From DATKCJ01 sp035513275 (GTDB taxonomy: Bacteria; Verrucomicrobiota; Verrucomicrobiia; Opitutales; Opitutaceae): 20,101 nucleotides of DNA. Positions 6,857 through 15,677 of the stretch are shown piece by piece. The stretch covers positions 1-20,101 of the forward strand of contig DATKCJ010000440.1 in the NCBI GenBank assembly GCA_035513275.1, read 5' to 3'. Within the stretch, counting starts at the first letter, position 1. Every line of letters starts with the position of its first letter. The notes below the pieces were generated by a model. It was not told the DNA's origin, searched no databases, and saw only the letters and a program-made list of their open reading frames with translations. A program made the translations under genes and the position numbers.

Positions 6857-6988
6857 GCGTCGGCGTCTTGCCGGGCGGGGCGCATGCCGGCGCAATCGAT
6901 GGCCACCAGCGCTGTCGTGACGCCGGCCGTTGTGCTTGCGCACCTCATCGCCGCAATCGCCGGCACATAGCCACCACTCGCTCACCGC

Positions 6989-9775
6989 TCACCCGTCCTC
7001 AGGTTCAGAGATGAGCGAGTGGATCGCGGTGTTCAGCGAGTGGATGCGGTCCGCCTCGGGCGAGTGTGCCGACTCGGCGTTTGAGAGGAAGAACGTGCCA
7101 AGCGCGGTGCCTCGTTCCGTATTGATGCGGGCGAAGTTGATGTCGAACTCGCTCTCGAACACCGCGCGCGCGACCCGATAGAGCAGGCCCATCCGGTCGC
7201 GGCACTCGAGTTCGAAGACGATGCGGCCCATTTCGTCGTCGCGATAGATCTCCACGTGCGGCGGCAGTTGCGAGTGCAGTTTGCGCTCCTCCGATGCGGC
7301 TCGCGAAAGGCGGATGCGGCCCGCCTGTTTTTGGATGTCGGGCAGGAGGTTCGCGTTTTCGACGAGCGCTGCATGCACGGTGCGTGCGAAGGTTTGCTTC
7401 ACCTCGGGACTTTGGACGATGCCGTAGCCCGGCTCCATGACGTGGAAGGTGTCGATTACGATGTGATCGCTACGCGAGAATGCGCGCGCGTTCAGGATGT
7501 TCAGCCCTGCAACGCTGAATGCTCCCGAAAGGCGGAAGAAGAGGCCCAGCCTGTCCCATGTGGCGAGATGCACGACCGTGAATCCCTGGTTCACATCGTC
7601 GTGCCACTCGATCACGGGCTGCAGGCTTTCGCCCGAGTCCGCGCCGACGATGTTTGTGAGCAGGGCGTTGATCATCGCCAGGTGCGTCCGGATCTCATCG
7701 ACGCCGGTCTGGATGAAATAGCGATCTGGCAGCAGGCTGAAGTGAACGGCCACATCCTCCTGCGTGACCTGCGGCGGAATCGTGCGAAGCACTTCCGCCT
7801 GCAAAGTGGACTTGCGCGCGGCGATGCGGTCCTCGATCGAGGTATCCGAGCGCAGGAAATCCGCGGTCCTGCGGAAGAGTGCCGTGTGGAGCTGGTCCTT
7901 GTAGCCGTTCCAAAGATCGGTCGAGGTGCCCCGCGCGTCGCAATAGGTGTGGACCCAGAGGTAGCGCAGCTTGTCGATGTCACCGGTGAGTGCCGCAAAC
8001 TGCGCGATCGACCGAGGGTCCTCGATGTCGTGCTTCTGCCAGAAGCGCACCATCGCGAGGTGGTGCTTGATCACGAAGTTCACGGTCTCGCGGTCCTTCT
8101 CGGGCACCTGCAACCGCTCGAGGATCGGAGCGGCGAGCTGCACGCCGATGTCAGCATGGCCCTGCACGCTCACGCCCTTGCCGATGTCGTGCAGCAGGAG
8201 GATCAGGTAGAGGAGGGTGTAGCCGTCGATCTCGTGAAGCTCGTCGCGGTATTTTTCAGTCTCCGGGCGGTCTCCTGAAATTATCCTGTCGAGTTCGCCT
8301 ATCGCGCTGAGCGTGTGGACATCGGCTGTGTAGCGGTGGAAGAACTCGTGCTGCACGAGGCAGTTCAGCGCCTCGAACTCCGGCACGAAACGACCGAGCA
8401 CGCCGAGCTCGTGCATGCTCGCGAGCGTGGGATGCACGTGCCCGGCCTCGTTGAGGATCGCGAGGAAGCTCAGGTTCGCATCGGGCGAGTTGCGCACGGT
8501 GTCGTCGATGAGGTCCCGCGAGTCGGCGACGAGCCGCGTGAGGGCAAACTCCATCTTGCACCCGAGCTGCTGGCAGTGCCGGAACAGGCGGATGAGGCGG
8601 TTGGGATCGTGCGCGAAGATTCCCTCGTCCTCGGCCGAGATGTCGCGACCGCGGATGATGAAGCCGTCGACGCGCTTGAGCCGGTCGGCGCGGCGCGCGC
8701 GTATCACCTCGCGCAGCGAGATCGAGCCTGTGCCGTCGTTGGTGAGTGAGAGCGCGAGCCGCTCCTCGATGAGCTTCGACACGCGGAAGATCAGCCGCGC
8801 GTGGCGGTAGTAGTCCTGCATGAACGCCTCCACGCGCTCGATCATGTCGGACTGCGTGTAGCCGAGCTCGCGGGCGACGCGCGGCTGGCTCTCGAGGTTC
8901 AGCAGATCCGTGGAGTGCTTGGTGGAGAAGTGCAGCTCGTTGCGCACGCGCAGCAGGAAATCATAGGCCGTCTCGAAGTCGCGGCGCTCATCGGTGAACA
9001 AGATGCGCAGGATCTCGAGTTCCTCCATACGCGTGACACCGAGTTTCACGCGCGCCATCCACAGAGCGTTCTGAAAGTCGCGCAGCCCGCCGACGCCGTT
9101 CTTGATGTTCGGCTCCTGCATGAAGACCGAGCCGCCAAACTTCGCGCGGCGCGCCTCCTGGTCGGCGAGCCGCTGCGAGATGTAGCCCTTCGGATCCTCC
9201 TTCATCGAGAAATTCCGGTAGGCGGTCTGAAACGTCTCGAAGAGCGCGGTGGTTCCCGTCACAAGCCGTGCCTCGAGCAGCGCGGTCTTCGTCTGCATGT
9301 CGCTTCGCGCCTCGTCGAACGCCTCGCTCGTCGTCCGGCTCGAGTGGCCGACCTTCAGCGATGCATCCCAGAGCAGGTAGAGGATTTCTCGCGTGAGGTG
9401 CTCCTCGAAATCCTTCAGGCGTCCGTGGTCCGCCTTGGCGGGGTAGAGGAACATCACGTCGACGTCGCTCAGCGGGCAAAGCTCGCTGCGGCCGTAACCA
9501 CCCAGCGCGATCAGGCTGACCGCCGAGGGCGGCGCACCTCGCGTCGACCGCCATGAGTTCATTGCAAACTCGAAAAGGCTCCCAAGCACCGTGTCGATCG
9601 TGGTCGCGCGCATCGATGCTACACGAAGTCCCGAGTCGCCCGAGCGGTGATGCTGGAGCTGCTCGGCGTGTTCCTCGGCGAGGAACGTCTTGATCGCAGC
9701 AAGCCGGGCGGCGTGTGTCGAGTTGGCAGCGAATCTCAGGAGTCGCTCGGCACGTGTGGTCGTCTTGCTGGTCAT
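6989..9775 (-). CDS. glnD: [Protein-PII] uridylyltransferase / uridylyl-removing enzyme
   Basis: GlnD senses glutamine and adds or removes UMP on PII proteins, controlling nitrogen assimilation. The protein has about 928 residues; the E. coli enzyme has 890. The domain order is complete. The nucleotidyltransferase motif GGYGRSELCPLSDVDV (about 92-107) has both metal-binding Asp residues. A GlnD-type linker follows, then the HD phosphohydrolase domain with LLLHDIGKG (about 530). Two C-terminal ACT domains begin near DRLGLFFRLSGAF (about 740) and DRMGLLYRVARAV (about 860). I chose the ATG at 9775 (MTSKTTTRAERLL). In-frame ATGs at 9907 and 9955 would add 44-60 residues of uncharacteristic sequence; neither site has a convincing Shine-Dalgarno. 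The gene stands alone, divergent from the permease and convergent with the redoxin gene. Confidence 0.96.
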   Translation of the reverse strand: MTSKTTTRAERLLRFAANSTHAARLAAIKTFLAEEHAEQLQHHRSGDSGLRVASMRATTIDTVLGSLFEFAMNSWRSTRGAPPSAVSLIALGGYGRSELCPLSDVDVMFLYPAKADHGRLKDFEEHLTREILYLLWDASLKVGHSSRTTSEAFDEARSDMQTKTALLEARLVTGTTALFETFQTAYRNFSMKEDPKGYISQRLADQEARRAKFGGSVFMQEPNIKNGVGGLRDFQNALWMARVKLGVTRMEELEILRILFTDERRDFETAYDFLLRVRNELHFSTKHSTDLLNLESQPRVARELGYTQSDMIERVEAFMQDYYRHARLIFRVSKLIEERLALSLTNDGTGSISLREVIRARRADRLKRVDGFIIRGRDISAEDEGIFAHDPNRLIRLFRHCQQLGCKMEFALTRLVADSRDLIDDTVRNSPDANLSFLAILNEAGHVHPTLASMHELGVLGRFVPEFEALNCLVQHEFFHRYTADVHTLSAIGELDRIISGDRPETEKYRDELHEIDGYTLLYLILLLHDIGKGVSVQGHADIGVQLAAPILERLQVPEKDRETVNFVIKHHLAMVRFWQKHDIEDPRSIAQFAALTGDIDKLRYLWVHTYCDARGTSTDLWNGYKDQLHTALFRRTADFLRSDTSIEDRIAARKSTLQAEVLRTIPPQVTQEDVAVHFSLLPDRYFIQTGVDEIRTHLAMINALLTNIVGADSGESLQPVIEWHDDVNQGFTVVHLATWDRLGLFFRLSGAFSVAGLNILNARAFSRSDHIVIDTFHVMEPGYGIVQSPEVKQTFARTVHAALVENANLLPDIQKQAGRIRLSRAASEERKLHSQLPPHVEIYRDDEMGRIVFELECRDRMGLLYRVARAVFESEFDINFARINTERGTALGTFFLSNAESAHSPEADRIHSLNTAIHSLISEPEDG

Positions 9776-9953
9776 CAAAGGTCGCGGGTCAACCGACGCT
9801 AGGGCCGCCGTGGTCGTGCGCAATCCCGGCGTGGAAAACCCGCGAACAACCTTTGGGGCCGGTCCATCATTAGCATTGCCCGAAGCTTTCTTTCGGCAGA
9901 ACAACATCTTAGCCTGAGACAGTCGCCCTGAATCAAGTGGAACTCCGCTCCCC
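9776..9953. promoter_or_regulatory. Divergent promoter region between glnD and the permease gene
   Basis: This 178-base interval must hold promoters for two divergent genes if glnD starts at 9775. I could not identify a clear -35/-10 pair, NtrC site or sigma-54 motif by eye. A GGTGGA-like purine stretch is not evident either; only GTGGAA occurs about 15 bases before the permease ATG. Confidence 0.35.
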
Positions 9954-12377
9954 ATGATCTCCGATCTTCGACAGGCGGTCCGATCGCTTCGAAACTCCCC
10001 GGGCTATACCGCGGTCGCGCTGCTCACACTCACCCTGGGCATCGGCGTGAACACCTCAATGTTCAGCGTCGTCGATGCCCTGCTGTTCCGCACGGCACCG
10101 TTTCCGCACTCGGACGGGCTCGTGCAGCTCGTCCCGCGAACCCAAAACGGCGAAACGCGCACCTACTCATATCTCGAGCAAACCGAAATCCGCGAACAGA
10201 AGCCGGGCTTCGCCGCACTCACGACGCTCAGCCACACTGCGTTCAGCGTTTCCGAGCCGGGCCAGCCGGCCGAGCGAATCGGAGGGACGACGGTGTCCGG
10301 GGATTTCTTCGCGACGTTCGGAGTCGCGCCGATACTGGGCCGGGAATTCACCCCCGAGGAGTTTCAGCCGGGCCGCAACAACGTCGTGGTGCTCAGCCAC
10401 GCATACTGGCAACAGCGTTTCGGCGGCGCGACGGACGTGATCGGCCGCACGATGCGGCTGGACGCGCAACTCGTGACAATCATCGGCGTCATGCCGGCGA
10501 CGTTTGACTATCGGATGCTTTGGAGCGGTTCCGAGTTCTGGCGGCCGCTCAACTTCACGCCCGAGCAGATTCAATGGCGCGACTACCGTGTGTTCACGCT
10601 GATCGGTCGCCTGGCACCGGACGCCACCCACGCACGCATCGAGGCCGAGCTGACACCCGTGGCGGCGCAGCAGGCGGAGAAGTTTCCCGAGTCCTACTCC
10701 GGGTTGCGCTACGTGGCGCAGCCGCTGAATGAGGCGTTGACAGACACGCTCGGCCGGCGGCTGTCGTGGATGCTCCTCGCCTTGTCCGGAGTCGTGCTGC
10801 TGATCGCGTGCGCCAATCTCGCGAACCTCCAACTCGCGCGCGCGACGTCGGGTTTGCGCGACCTGGCGATCCGCGCGGCTCTCGGCGCCTCGCGCCGCGG
10901 GTTGATCTACCATCAACTTCTCGAATCCGTGGTTCTGGCGCTGGCGGGCGGCGTGCTCGGCGTCGGCCTGGCCCTCGCGTTGAATCGCGTGATCGACCGC
11001 AGCCTCGTGATCGGCGGCTCCGTGGGAGAACTCGACATTGGACTCGATCCAAAGGTGCTCGGGCTGACGCTTGCCGTGTCGCTCGTGACCGGGATTTTGT
11101 GCGGCATCGCTCCTGCGTGGTTTGCATCGAGGACGGATGTGAACGCCGCGCTCAAGCAACAGTCGCGCGGCTCGAGCACCGGTCGCGGACAGCATCGCGT
11201 GCGACAGGCGCTCATTGTGGCGGAAGTGGCGCTCGCGCTCGTGCTGCTCGGCGGCGCGGCGATCCTGCAGCGTGGGTTCGCGCAGCTCCTCGAGCGACGG
11301 ACCGGTTGGGACACGGATCGCATCATCTCGGCGGCGCTGCCGGTTCCGGAAACGCGGGAGGAGTTCGACACCGACGCGAAGCGCATGGAGCTCTTCCGCA
11401 GACTCGAGGACCGGCTCGCCGCGATTCCGGGCGTTGAACACGCGGCGCTGGCCACATCGCTACCCATTTTCAGTTACACCGGCGACCGCCAAATACTGAA
11501 GGACGGCCAGTCGCAAGGTGAGGCGAATCTGCCGGCGGCGTTTCACGTCATGGTCTCGTCGGACTATTTTGCGACGATGGGCATACCACTCGTTGAGGGC
11601 CGTCTGTTTCCACCCGTCGTGAAACCGGGTGATCCGCGTGTGATCATCGTCAACGAATCCCTGGCGCGACGCTTGTGGCCGGATGGCAACGCGATTGGAC
11701 AACGGGTCGGCAGCCTCGACAGCGGCGACGTGTATTGGGCCGAGGTGATCGGTGTCGTGCGCGACGTTGACTCCGCGGGAAATACACGCGCCCCGATCAC
11801 GCCGTGGCAGATCTACAAGCCGCTTGCGCAGGAGCCGTGGTCGTTCCTCCGGCTCATTTTGCGAAGCCAGGCGCCCGGTTCGCTCGGCGAGACCTTGCGG
11901 CGCGCGGTCGCGGAAGTGGATGCGGACCTCGCCGTGACGAACGTCGCCACGGTGCGGCAGGCCGTCGATCAGCAGCAGCACAACCTCGTCCTTGCGGTGA
12001 AGACGCTGACGGCGTTTGCGCTCGTCGGCCTCGCGCTGGCAGCCGTGGGACTCTACGGCGTGATCTCGAGTCTCGTCGCGCAGCGGACCGCCGAGTTTGG
12101 GATCCGGCTGGCGCTCGGCGCCAGTCCGCAGGACGTGTTGCGACTCGTGCTGGGCCACGGGCTGGGACTTTGCGCAGTGGGCGTGGTGATCGGACTCGCA
12201 GGTGCGGTGGCGCTCGGGAAGTTGCTCGCGGGCATCATGCCACTTGTTGCGAAGATCGACTTCGTGGTGCTGCTGGGGGTCGCCGCCACGCTGTTCCTCA
12301 CTACGCTGGTCGCGTGCTGGTTCCCGGCGCGGCGGGCGACCAAGGTCGATCCGCTGATCGCGATGCGGGCGGAGTGA
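9954..12377 (+). CDS. Duplicated orphan permease of the FtsX/MacB type (ADOP family)
   Basis: The 807-residue protein is a fused double permease. The N-terminal block MISDLRQAVRSLRNSPGYTA with helix 1 (about 20-42) and the following periplasmic core is the MacB_PCD type. A first FtsX-like domain with three or four helices begins near VVLLIACANLANLQLARA (about 275-400). A second periplasmic domain follows, and a second FtsX domain occupies about 680-800, ending FPARRATKVDPLIAMR. This layout is typical of the 'acidobacterial duplicated orphan permeases', which are also found in Verrucomicrobiota. Such proteins resemble macrolide or lipoprotein exporters of the mechanotransmission type but are encoded without an ATPase. 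None is encoded in this window. The substrate is unknown. Confidence 0.92.
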   Translation: MISDLRQAVRSLRNSPGYTAVALLTLTLGIGVNTSMFSVVDALLFRTAPFPHSDGLVQLVPRTQNGETRTYSYLEQTEIREQKPGFAALTTLSHTAFSVSEPGQPAERIGGTTVSGDFFATFGVAPILGREFTPEEFQPGRNNVVVLSHAYWQQRFGGATDVIGRTMRLDAQLVTIIGVMPATFDYRMLWSGSEFWRPLNFTPEQIQWRDYRVFTLIGRLAPDATHARIEAELTPVAAQQAEKFPESYSGLRYVAQPLNEALTDTLGRRLSWMLLALSGVVLLIACANLANLQLARATSGLRDLAIRAALGASRRGLIYHQLLESVVLALAGGVLGVGLALALNRVIDRSLVIGGSVGELDIGLDPKVLGLTLAVSLVTGILCGIAPAWFASRTDVNAALKQQSRGSSTGRGQHRVRQALIVAEVALALVLLGGAAILQRGFAQLLERRTGWDTDRIISAALPVPETREEFDTDAKRMELFRRLEDRLAAIPGVEHAALATSLPIFSYTGDRQILKDGQSQGEANLPAAFHVMVSSDYFATMGIPLVEGRLFPPVVKPGDPRVIIVNESLARRLWPDGNAIGQRVGSLDSGDVYWAEVIGVVRDVDSAGNTRAPITPWQIYKPLAQEPWSFLRLILRSQAPGSLGETLRRAVAEVDADLAVTNVATVRQAVDQQQHNLVLAVKTLTAFALVGLALAAVGLYGVISSLVAQRTAEFGIRLALGASPQDVLRLVLGHGLGLCAVGVVIGLAGAVALGKLLAGIMPLVAKIDFVVLLGVAATLFLTTLVACWFPARRATKVDPLIAMRAE

Positions 12378-12445
12378 GCGTTTGGGAGTGGCGAATTTTT
12401 CTACGTTGAGTCGCGCCGGGTGCCCGCCTTTCCTCGTCGTTTCAC

Positions 12446-15193
12446 ATGTCCGAGATCCCAAAAAGTTACGAGCCGCGCGATGTCGAGAAACGCTGGTATG
12501 CCGCCTGGTTGGAGGCCGGCTGCTTCAAGGGCCGCGCCCAACCCGGCCGCGAGCACTACAGCATCGTCATCCCGCCGCCGAACGTCACGGGCGTGCTCAC
12601 GATGGGCCATGTGCTCAACAACACACTGCAGGACATCCTCATCCGCCGCGCGCGGCTCGAGGGCAAGTCAGCGGTCTGGGTGCCGGGCACCGACCACGCG
12701 GGCATCGCCACGCAGACCGTCGTCGAGCGCGAGCTGCGCAAGCAAAAGGTCCACCGCCGCGACCTCGGCCGCGAGAAATTCGTCGAGAAGGTCTGGTCGT
12801 GGCGCGAGGAGAAGGGCGGCATCATCCTTGAGCAGCTCCGCCGGCTCGGCGCCTCGTGCGACTGGGACCGCACGCAGTTCACAATGGACCCGCACTACTC
12901 GCGCGCGGTCCTCGGCGTGTTCGTCGACCTCTTCCGCAAGGGAAACATCTACCGCGGCAAGCGGATGGTGAACTGGTGCCCCGCCTCGCTCACGGCGCTC
13001 TCCGACGAGGAGGTCATCATGAAGCCGCAGAAAGGCTTCCTCTACAAGGTGCGCTACGAACTCGTCGACCGCCCGGGCGAATTCATCCAGGTCGCGACGA
13101 CAAGGCCCGAGACGATCCCCGGCGACGTAGCGATCGCCGTGCATCCCGACGACCCGCGCTATACCGCGCTCATCGGCACGAAAGTCTGGCGGCCGCTCGT
13201 GCGCGCACAGATCCCGATCATCGCCGACTCCGCGGTCGACAAGGAGTTCGGCGCCGGCTCGCTGAAGGTCACTCCCGCGCACGACCGCGTGGACTTCGAG
13301 ATCGGGCAGCGTCACTCGCTCGAGGTCCGCGACGTGCTCAATCCAAACGGCACGCTCAACGACCTCGCCGGTCCCGAGCTCGCGGGCATGGACCGCTTCG
13401 CCGGACGCAAGAAGTCGGCCGAGCTTCTCGAGGCCTCGGGCAATCTCGTCGCCGCGGAGCCCTACGAAAACAACATCGGCTATTCCGAGCGCGCCGACGT
13501 GCCGATCGAGCCGCGACTCACTTGGCAGTGGTGGCTGCGATACCCGCGCGTCGAGGAAGCCAAGCAGGTCGTGCGCGATGGCGTGATCCGTTTCCATCCC
13601 GATCGCTGGGAGAAAGTCTACCTCCACTGGCTCGACTCGATCCAGGACTGGTGCATCAGCCGCCAGCTCTGGTGGGGGCATCGGATTCCCGTTTGGTATC
13701 GCAAGGGCATCGAACGTGAAACGTTGACCGAGGCCGATCTCCGCGATCCCGCGAAACTCCACGTCTCGCTCGACGGCCCGCCCGATCCGGAAAACTGGGA
13801 GCAGGAGGAAGACGTGCTCGACACGTGGGCGTCGTCATGGCTCTGGCCGTTTGCGACGATGGGCTGGCCCGACGAGACGGCGATGCGCGAGCAGAACCTC
13901 GCGACATTCTACCCGACGAGCACGCTCGTGACCGGGCCCGACATCATCTTCTTCTGGGTTGCGCGCATGATCATGGCCGGGCTCGAATACATGAACCCGG
14001 GCGAACCAATCGAGCAGCGCGTGCCGTTCCGAAACGTTTACTTCACCGGCATCATCCGCGACGGCCAGGGCCGCAAGATGTCGAAGTCCCTAGGCAACTC
14101 GCCCGATCCGCTCGACCTGATCGACAAATTCGGCGCCGACGGCCTGCGCTTTGGCATCATCTCGATCGCGCCGCAGGGGCAGGACATCCGCTTTCAGGAG
14201 GACCGGATCGAAGCGGGACGCAACTTCTGCAACAAGCTCTGGAACGCCTCGCGCTTTCGCCAGATGAGCGGACCGATGGGGGACAACTCGTCGGTCGACG
14301 CAATACTCTCACGACTCGAGCCCGCGAAGTTCGATGCCGACGACCATGCCATCCTGCTTGGGCTGCTGCGCCTGGAGAGCGAGATCACCGACGCCTTCGC
14401 GAAGTTCGAGTTCAGCGGCGCGGTGCAGAAGCTCTACACATTCTTCTGGTCGGACTTCTGCGACTGGTATGTCGAAGTTTCGAAGTCGAAGCTGCAGCCG
14501 CCTTCGTCATCCGACTCCGGCGCGCCAAGAGACGAGTCACTCAAGGGAAACTGTCTCGCGATCCAAGACCTCGTGCTGCGACAAGTGCTGCTGCTCCTGC
14601 ATCCGTTTACGCCATTCATCACAGAGGAACTGTGGCACGGGCTCGGCTACGGGGCGGAGGGCACGTTCATTCAGGATCAGTCCCCCGGTTTCGCGAAGGA
14701 GTTCGAGGCCCGCATCGGATCACTCGACGCGGCCGCCGCGGCGCAAGTCGAGCAATTGAAGGCGTCGTCTAATCAGGTCCGCGCGCTCAAGGCCGAATAC
14801 AACCTCGCGAGCAAACGCGACGTGAAACTCTCGCTCACTGCGACCGACGCTCAGTGGGCGATCCTCTCGAGCAGCCTGGCGGGATTCACACGCATGGCGG
14901 GCGCAGCGGAAGTGATCCGCACACCGGAGCCACAGCCCGGCCCGTCGATCGTCACGGCGCTCGGCACGTTCACGCTCGATCTCGCGTCGCAAGTGGACCC
15001 GGCTGCCGAGAAGCAGCGACTCGCAAAAGAACTCGAGAAAGTGCGCGGGCACATCGCCGGCACGGAAGCACGCCTCGCAAACAAGGCCTTCACCGACAAG
15101 GCGCCACCCGCAGTCATCGACGGCGCAAAGAAGCAACTCGCCGACCTCCGCGACAAAGCCGCCGAGATGGAGCGCCTCATCGCCGCGCTGTGA
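12446..15193 (+). CDS. valS: Valine--tRNA ligase
   Basis: ValS charges tRNA-Val with valine and edits mischarged threonine in the cytoplasm. The 915-residue class I synthetase has PPPNVTGVLTMGHVLN (43-58), which includes the HIGH-type signature as MGHV. The editing (CP1) domain contains ATTRPETIPGDVAIAVHP. The WCISRQLWWGHRIPVWY block is typical of Val/Ile/Leu enzymes, and the KMSKS loop is exact at residues 544-548 (GRKMSKSLGNSPDPLD). An anticodon-binding domain follows, and residues from about 850 form the Ala/Glu/Lys-rich C-terminal coiled coil characteristic of ValRS. The start at 12446 fits the family; no good Shine-Dalgarno is visible. Its stop codon lies inside a degenerate REP-like palindrome. 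Confidence 0.98.
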   Translation: MSEIPKSYEPRDVEKRWYAAWLEAGCFKGRAQPGREHYSIVIPPPNVTGVLTMGHVLNNTLQDILIRRARLEGKSAVWVPGTDHAGIATQTVVERELRKQKVHRRDLGREKFVEKVWSWREEKGGIILEQLRRLGASCDWDRTQFTMDPHYSRAVLGVFVDLFRKGNIYRGKRMVNWCPASLTALSDEEVIMKPQKGFLYKVRYELVDRPGEFIQVATTRPETIPGDVAIAVHPDDPRYTALIGTKVWRPLVRAQIPIIADSAVDKEFGAGSLKVTPAHDRVDFEIGQRHSLEVRDVLNPNGTLNDLAGPELAGMDRFAGRKKSAELLEASGNLVAAEPYENNIGYSERADVPIEPRLTWQWWLRYPRVEEAKQVVRDGVIRFHPDRWEKVYLHWLDSIQDWCISRQLWWGHRIPVWYRKGIERETLTEADLRDPAKLHVSLDGPPDPENWEQEEDVLDTWASSWLWPFATMGWPDETAMREQNLATFYPTSTLVTGPDIIFFWVARMIMAGLEYMNPGEPIEQRVPFRNVYFTGIIRDGQGRKMSKSLGNSPDPLDLIDKFGADGLRFGIISIAPQGQDIRFQEDRIEAGRNFCNKLWNASRFRQMSGPMGDNSSVDAILSRLEPAKFDADDHAILLGLLRLESEITDAFAKFEFSGAVQKLYTFFWSDFCDWYVEVSKSKLQPPSSSDSGAPRDESLKGNCLAIQDLVLRQVLLLLHPFTPFITEELWHGLGYGAEGTFIQDQSPGFAKEFEARIGSLDAAAAAQVEQLKASSNQVRALKAEYNLASKRDVKLSLTATDAQWAILSSSLAGFTRMAGAAEVIRTPEPQPGPSIVTALGTFTLDLASQVDPAAEKQRLAKELEKVRGHIAGTEARLANKAFTDKAPPAVIDGAKKQLADLRDKAAEMERLIAAL

Positions 15194-15214
15194 CCTGCCG
15201 CGGGAGCGGTGGGT
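15190..15214 (+). repeat. Degenerate REP-like copy overlapping the valS stop
   Basis: It aligns with the copy at 18233-18258 at about 23 of 27 positions, including CTGCCGCGGGAGCGGTGGG against CCGCCGCGGGAGCGGCGGG. The TGA of valS occupies the position of the GTAG head. The stem has several mismatches, so this looks like an old copy. Confidence 0.55.
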
Positions 15215-15223
15215 CATTCTGAT

Positions 15224-15249
15224 GTGGCCCGCTCCGTGAGGAGCGGGAC
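15224..15249 (+). repeat. REP-like palindrome, GTAG-CCCGC family
   Basis: The arms CCCGCTCC and GGAGCGGG are perfect complements around a GTGA loop. The head is GTGG and the tail GAC. It belongs to the same family as the copies at 15337, 18112, 18179 and 18233. Confidence 0.88.
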
Positions 15250-15301
15250 CGCTCTTTGGGCCTGAGTTCGCACCAGGCCTCAGGACCGCAGCGGCGGCGA
15301 A

Positions 15302-15327
15302 GTCCCTGCGCTCACGCGCAGGGCTAC
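15302..15327 (-). repeat. REP-like palindrome, CCCTGCGC stem variant
   Basis: The arms CCCTGCGC and GCGCAGGG surround a TCAC loop. The head CTAC (GTAG on the minus strand) is at the right. The stem differs from neighbouring copies, but both arms have changed together. Confidence 0.88.
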
Positions 15328-15336
15328 ATTCCGGAT

Positions 15337-15362
15337 GTAGCCCGCTCCGTGAGGAGCGGGAC
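15337..15362 (+). repeat. REP-like palindrome, head to head with the previous copy
   Basis: The head GTAG is followed by CCCGCTCC, GTGA loop, GGAGCGGG and GAC. Together with the preceding copy it forms a head-to-head pair whose junction, 15324-15340, is itself a palindrome (CTACAT, TCCGG, ATGTAG). Confidence 0.9.
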
Positions 15363-15395
15363 AACGGCAAACGAATGTCACGGTCCGTATCGCAA

Positions 15396-15420
15396 TCCCC
15401 GCGCTCACGCGCAGGCCTAC
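15396..15420 (-). repeat. REP-like palindrome overlapping the stop of the small membrane gene
   Basis: It contains GCGCTCACGCGC with slightly imperfect outer arms (CCCC against AGGC). The head CTAC at the right gives, on the minus strand, the TAG stop of the gene at 15417-15677. Confidence 0.8.
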
Positions 15421-15677
15421 GGATTCATACCCGGGTGCCGTTCGCGGTAGGCGCGCATGACGCAGCGGACGAGGGCGATGGCGGGTGCCCAGATGAAGAA
15501 CCAGAAGGCGGTGTTGCGCATGCCAAGGAGGCTGAGTTCGGCCCAGCCGCGCTCGGCACCGACGATCTTGCCTGCGATCGGAACGAGCAGCGCGCCAGCG
15601 AGTGCGCCGATCGCCGTGATCTCGACGGTGAAGAAGAGGAAGAGTCCGGTCCACTGGAGCCAAGAGCGGCGCTTCAT
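15417..15677 (-). CDS. Small two-helix membrane protein, function unknown
   Basis: I do not recognise this 86-residue protein. It starts MKRRSWLQWTG (positive N terminus). A first hydrophobic segment covers about residues 10-38 and a second about 52-70 (NTAFWFFIWAPAIALV), ending with a basic tail, CVMRAYRERHPGMNP. Both ends are therefore predicted in the cytoplasm. Its ATG overlaps the TGA of the preceding RibD/DHFR-like gene as ATGA, a sign of translational coupling. Its TAG stop is the head of a REP-like palindrome, so the last residue or two may derive from the repeat. The codon use and frame are consistent with a real gene. Confidence 0.72.
   Translation of the reverse strand: MKRRSWLQWTGLFLFFTVEITAIGALAGALLVPIAGKIVGAERGWAELSLLGMRNTAFWFFIWAPAIALVRCVMRAYRERHPGMNP

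Noticed and set aside
6857..6988. Small gene between the redoxin gene and glnD
   Set aside because: Short open frames are present but have no ribosome-binding site, no coding character and no recognisable motif.
7256..8278. Plus-strand frame inside glnD
   Set aside because: It lies opposite the HD and ACT regions of glnD and has no recognisable domain.
10167..11441. Minus-strand frame inside the permease gene
   Set aside because: It is antisense to conserved FtsX/MacB sequence and its His/Arg-rich composition is typical of a shadow frame.
12668..13762. Minus-strand frame inside valS
   Set aside because: It overlaps the catalytic and editing domains of a complete ValS and shows no family features.
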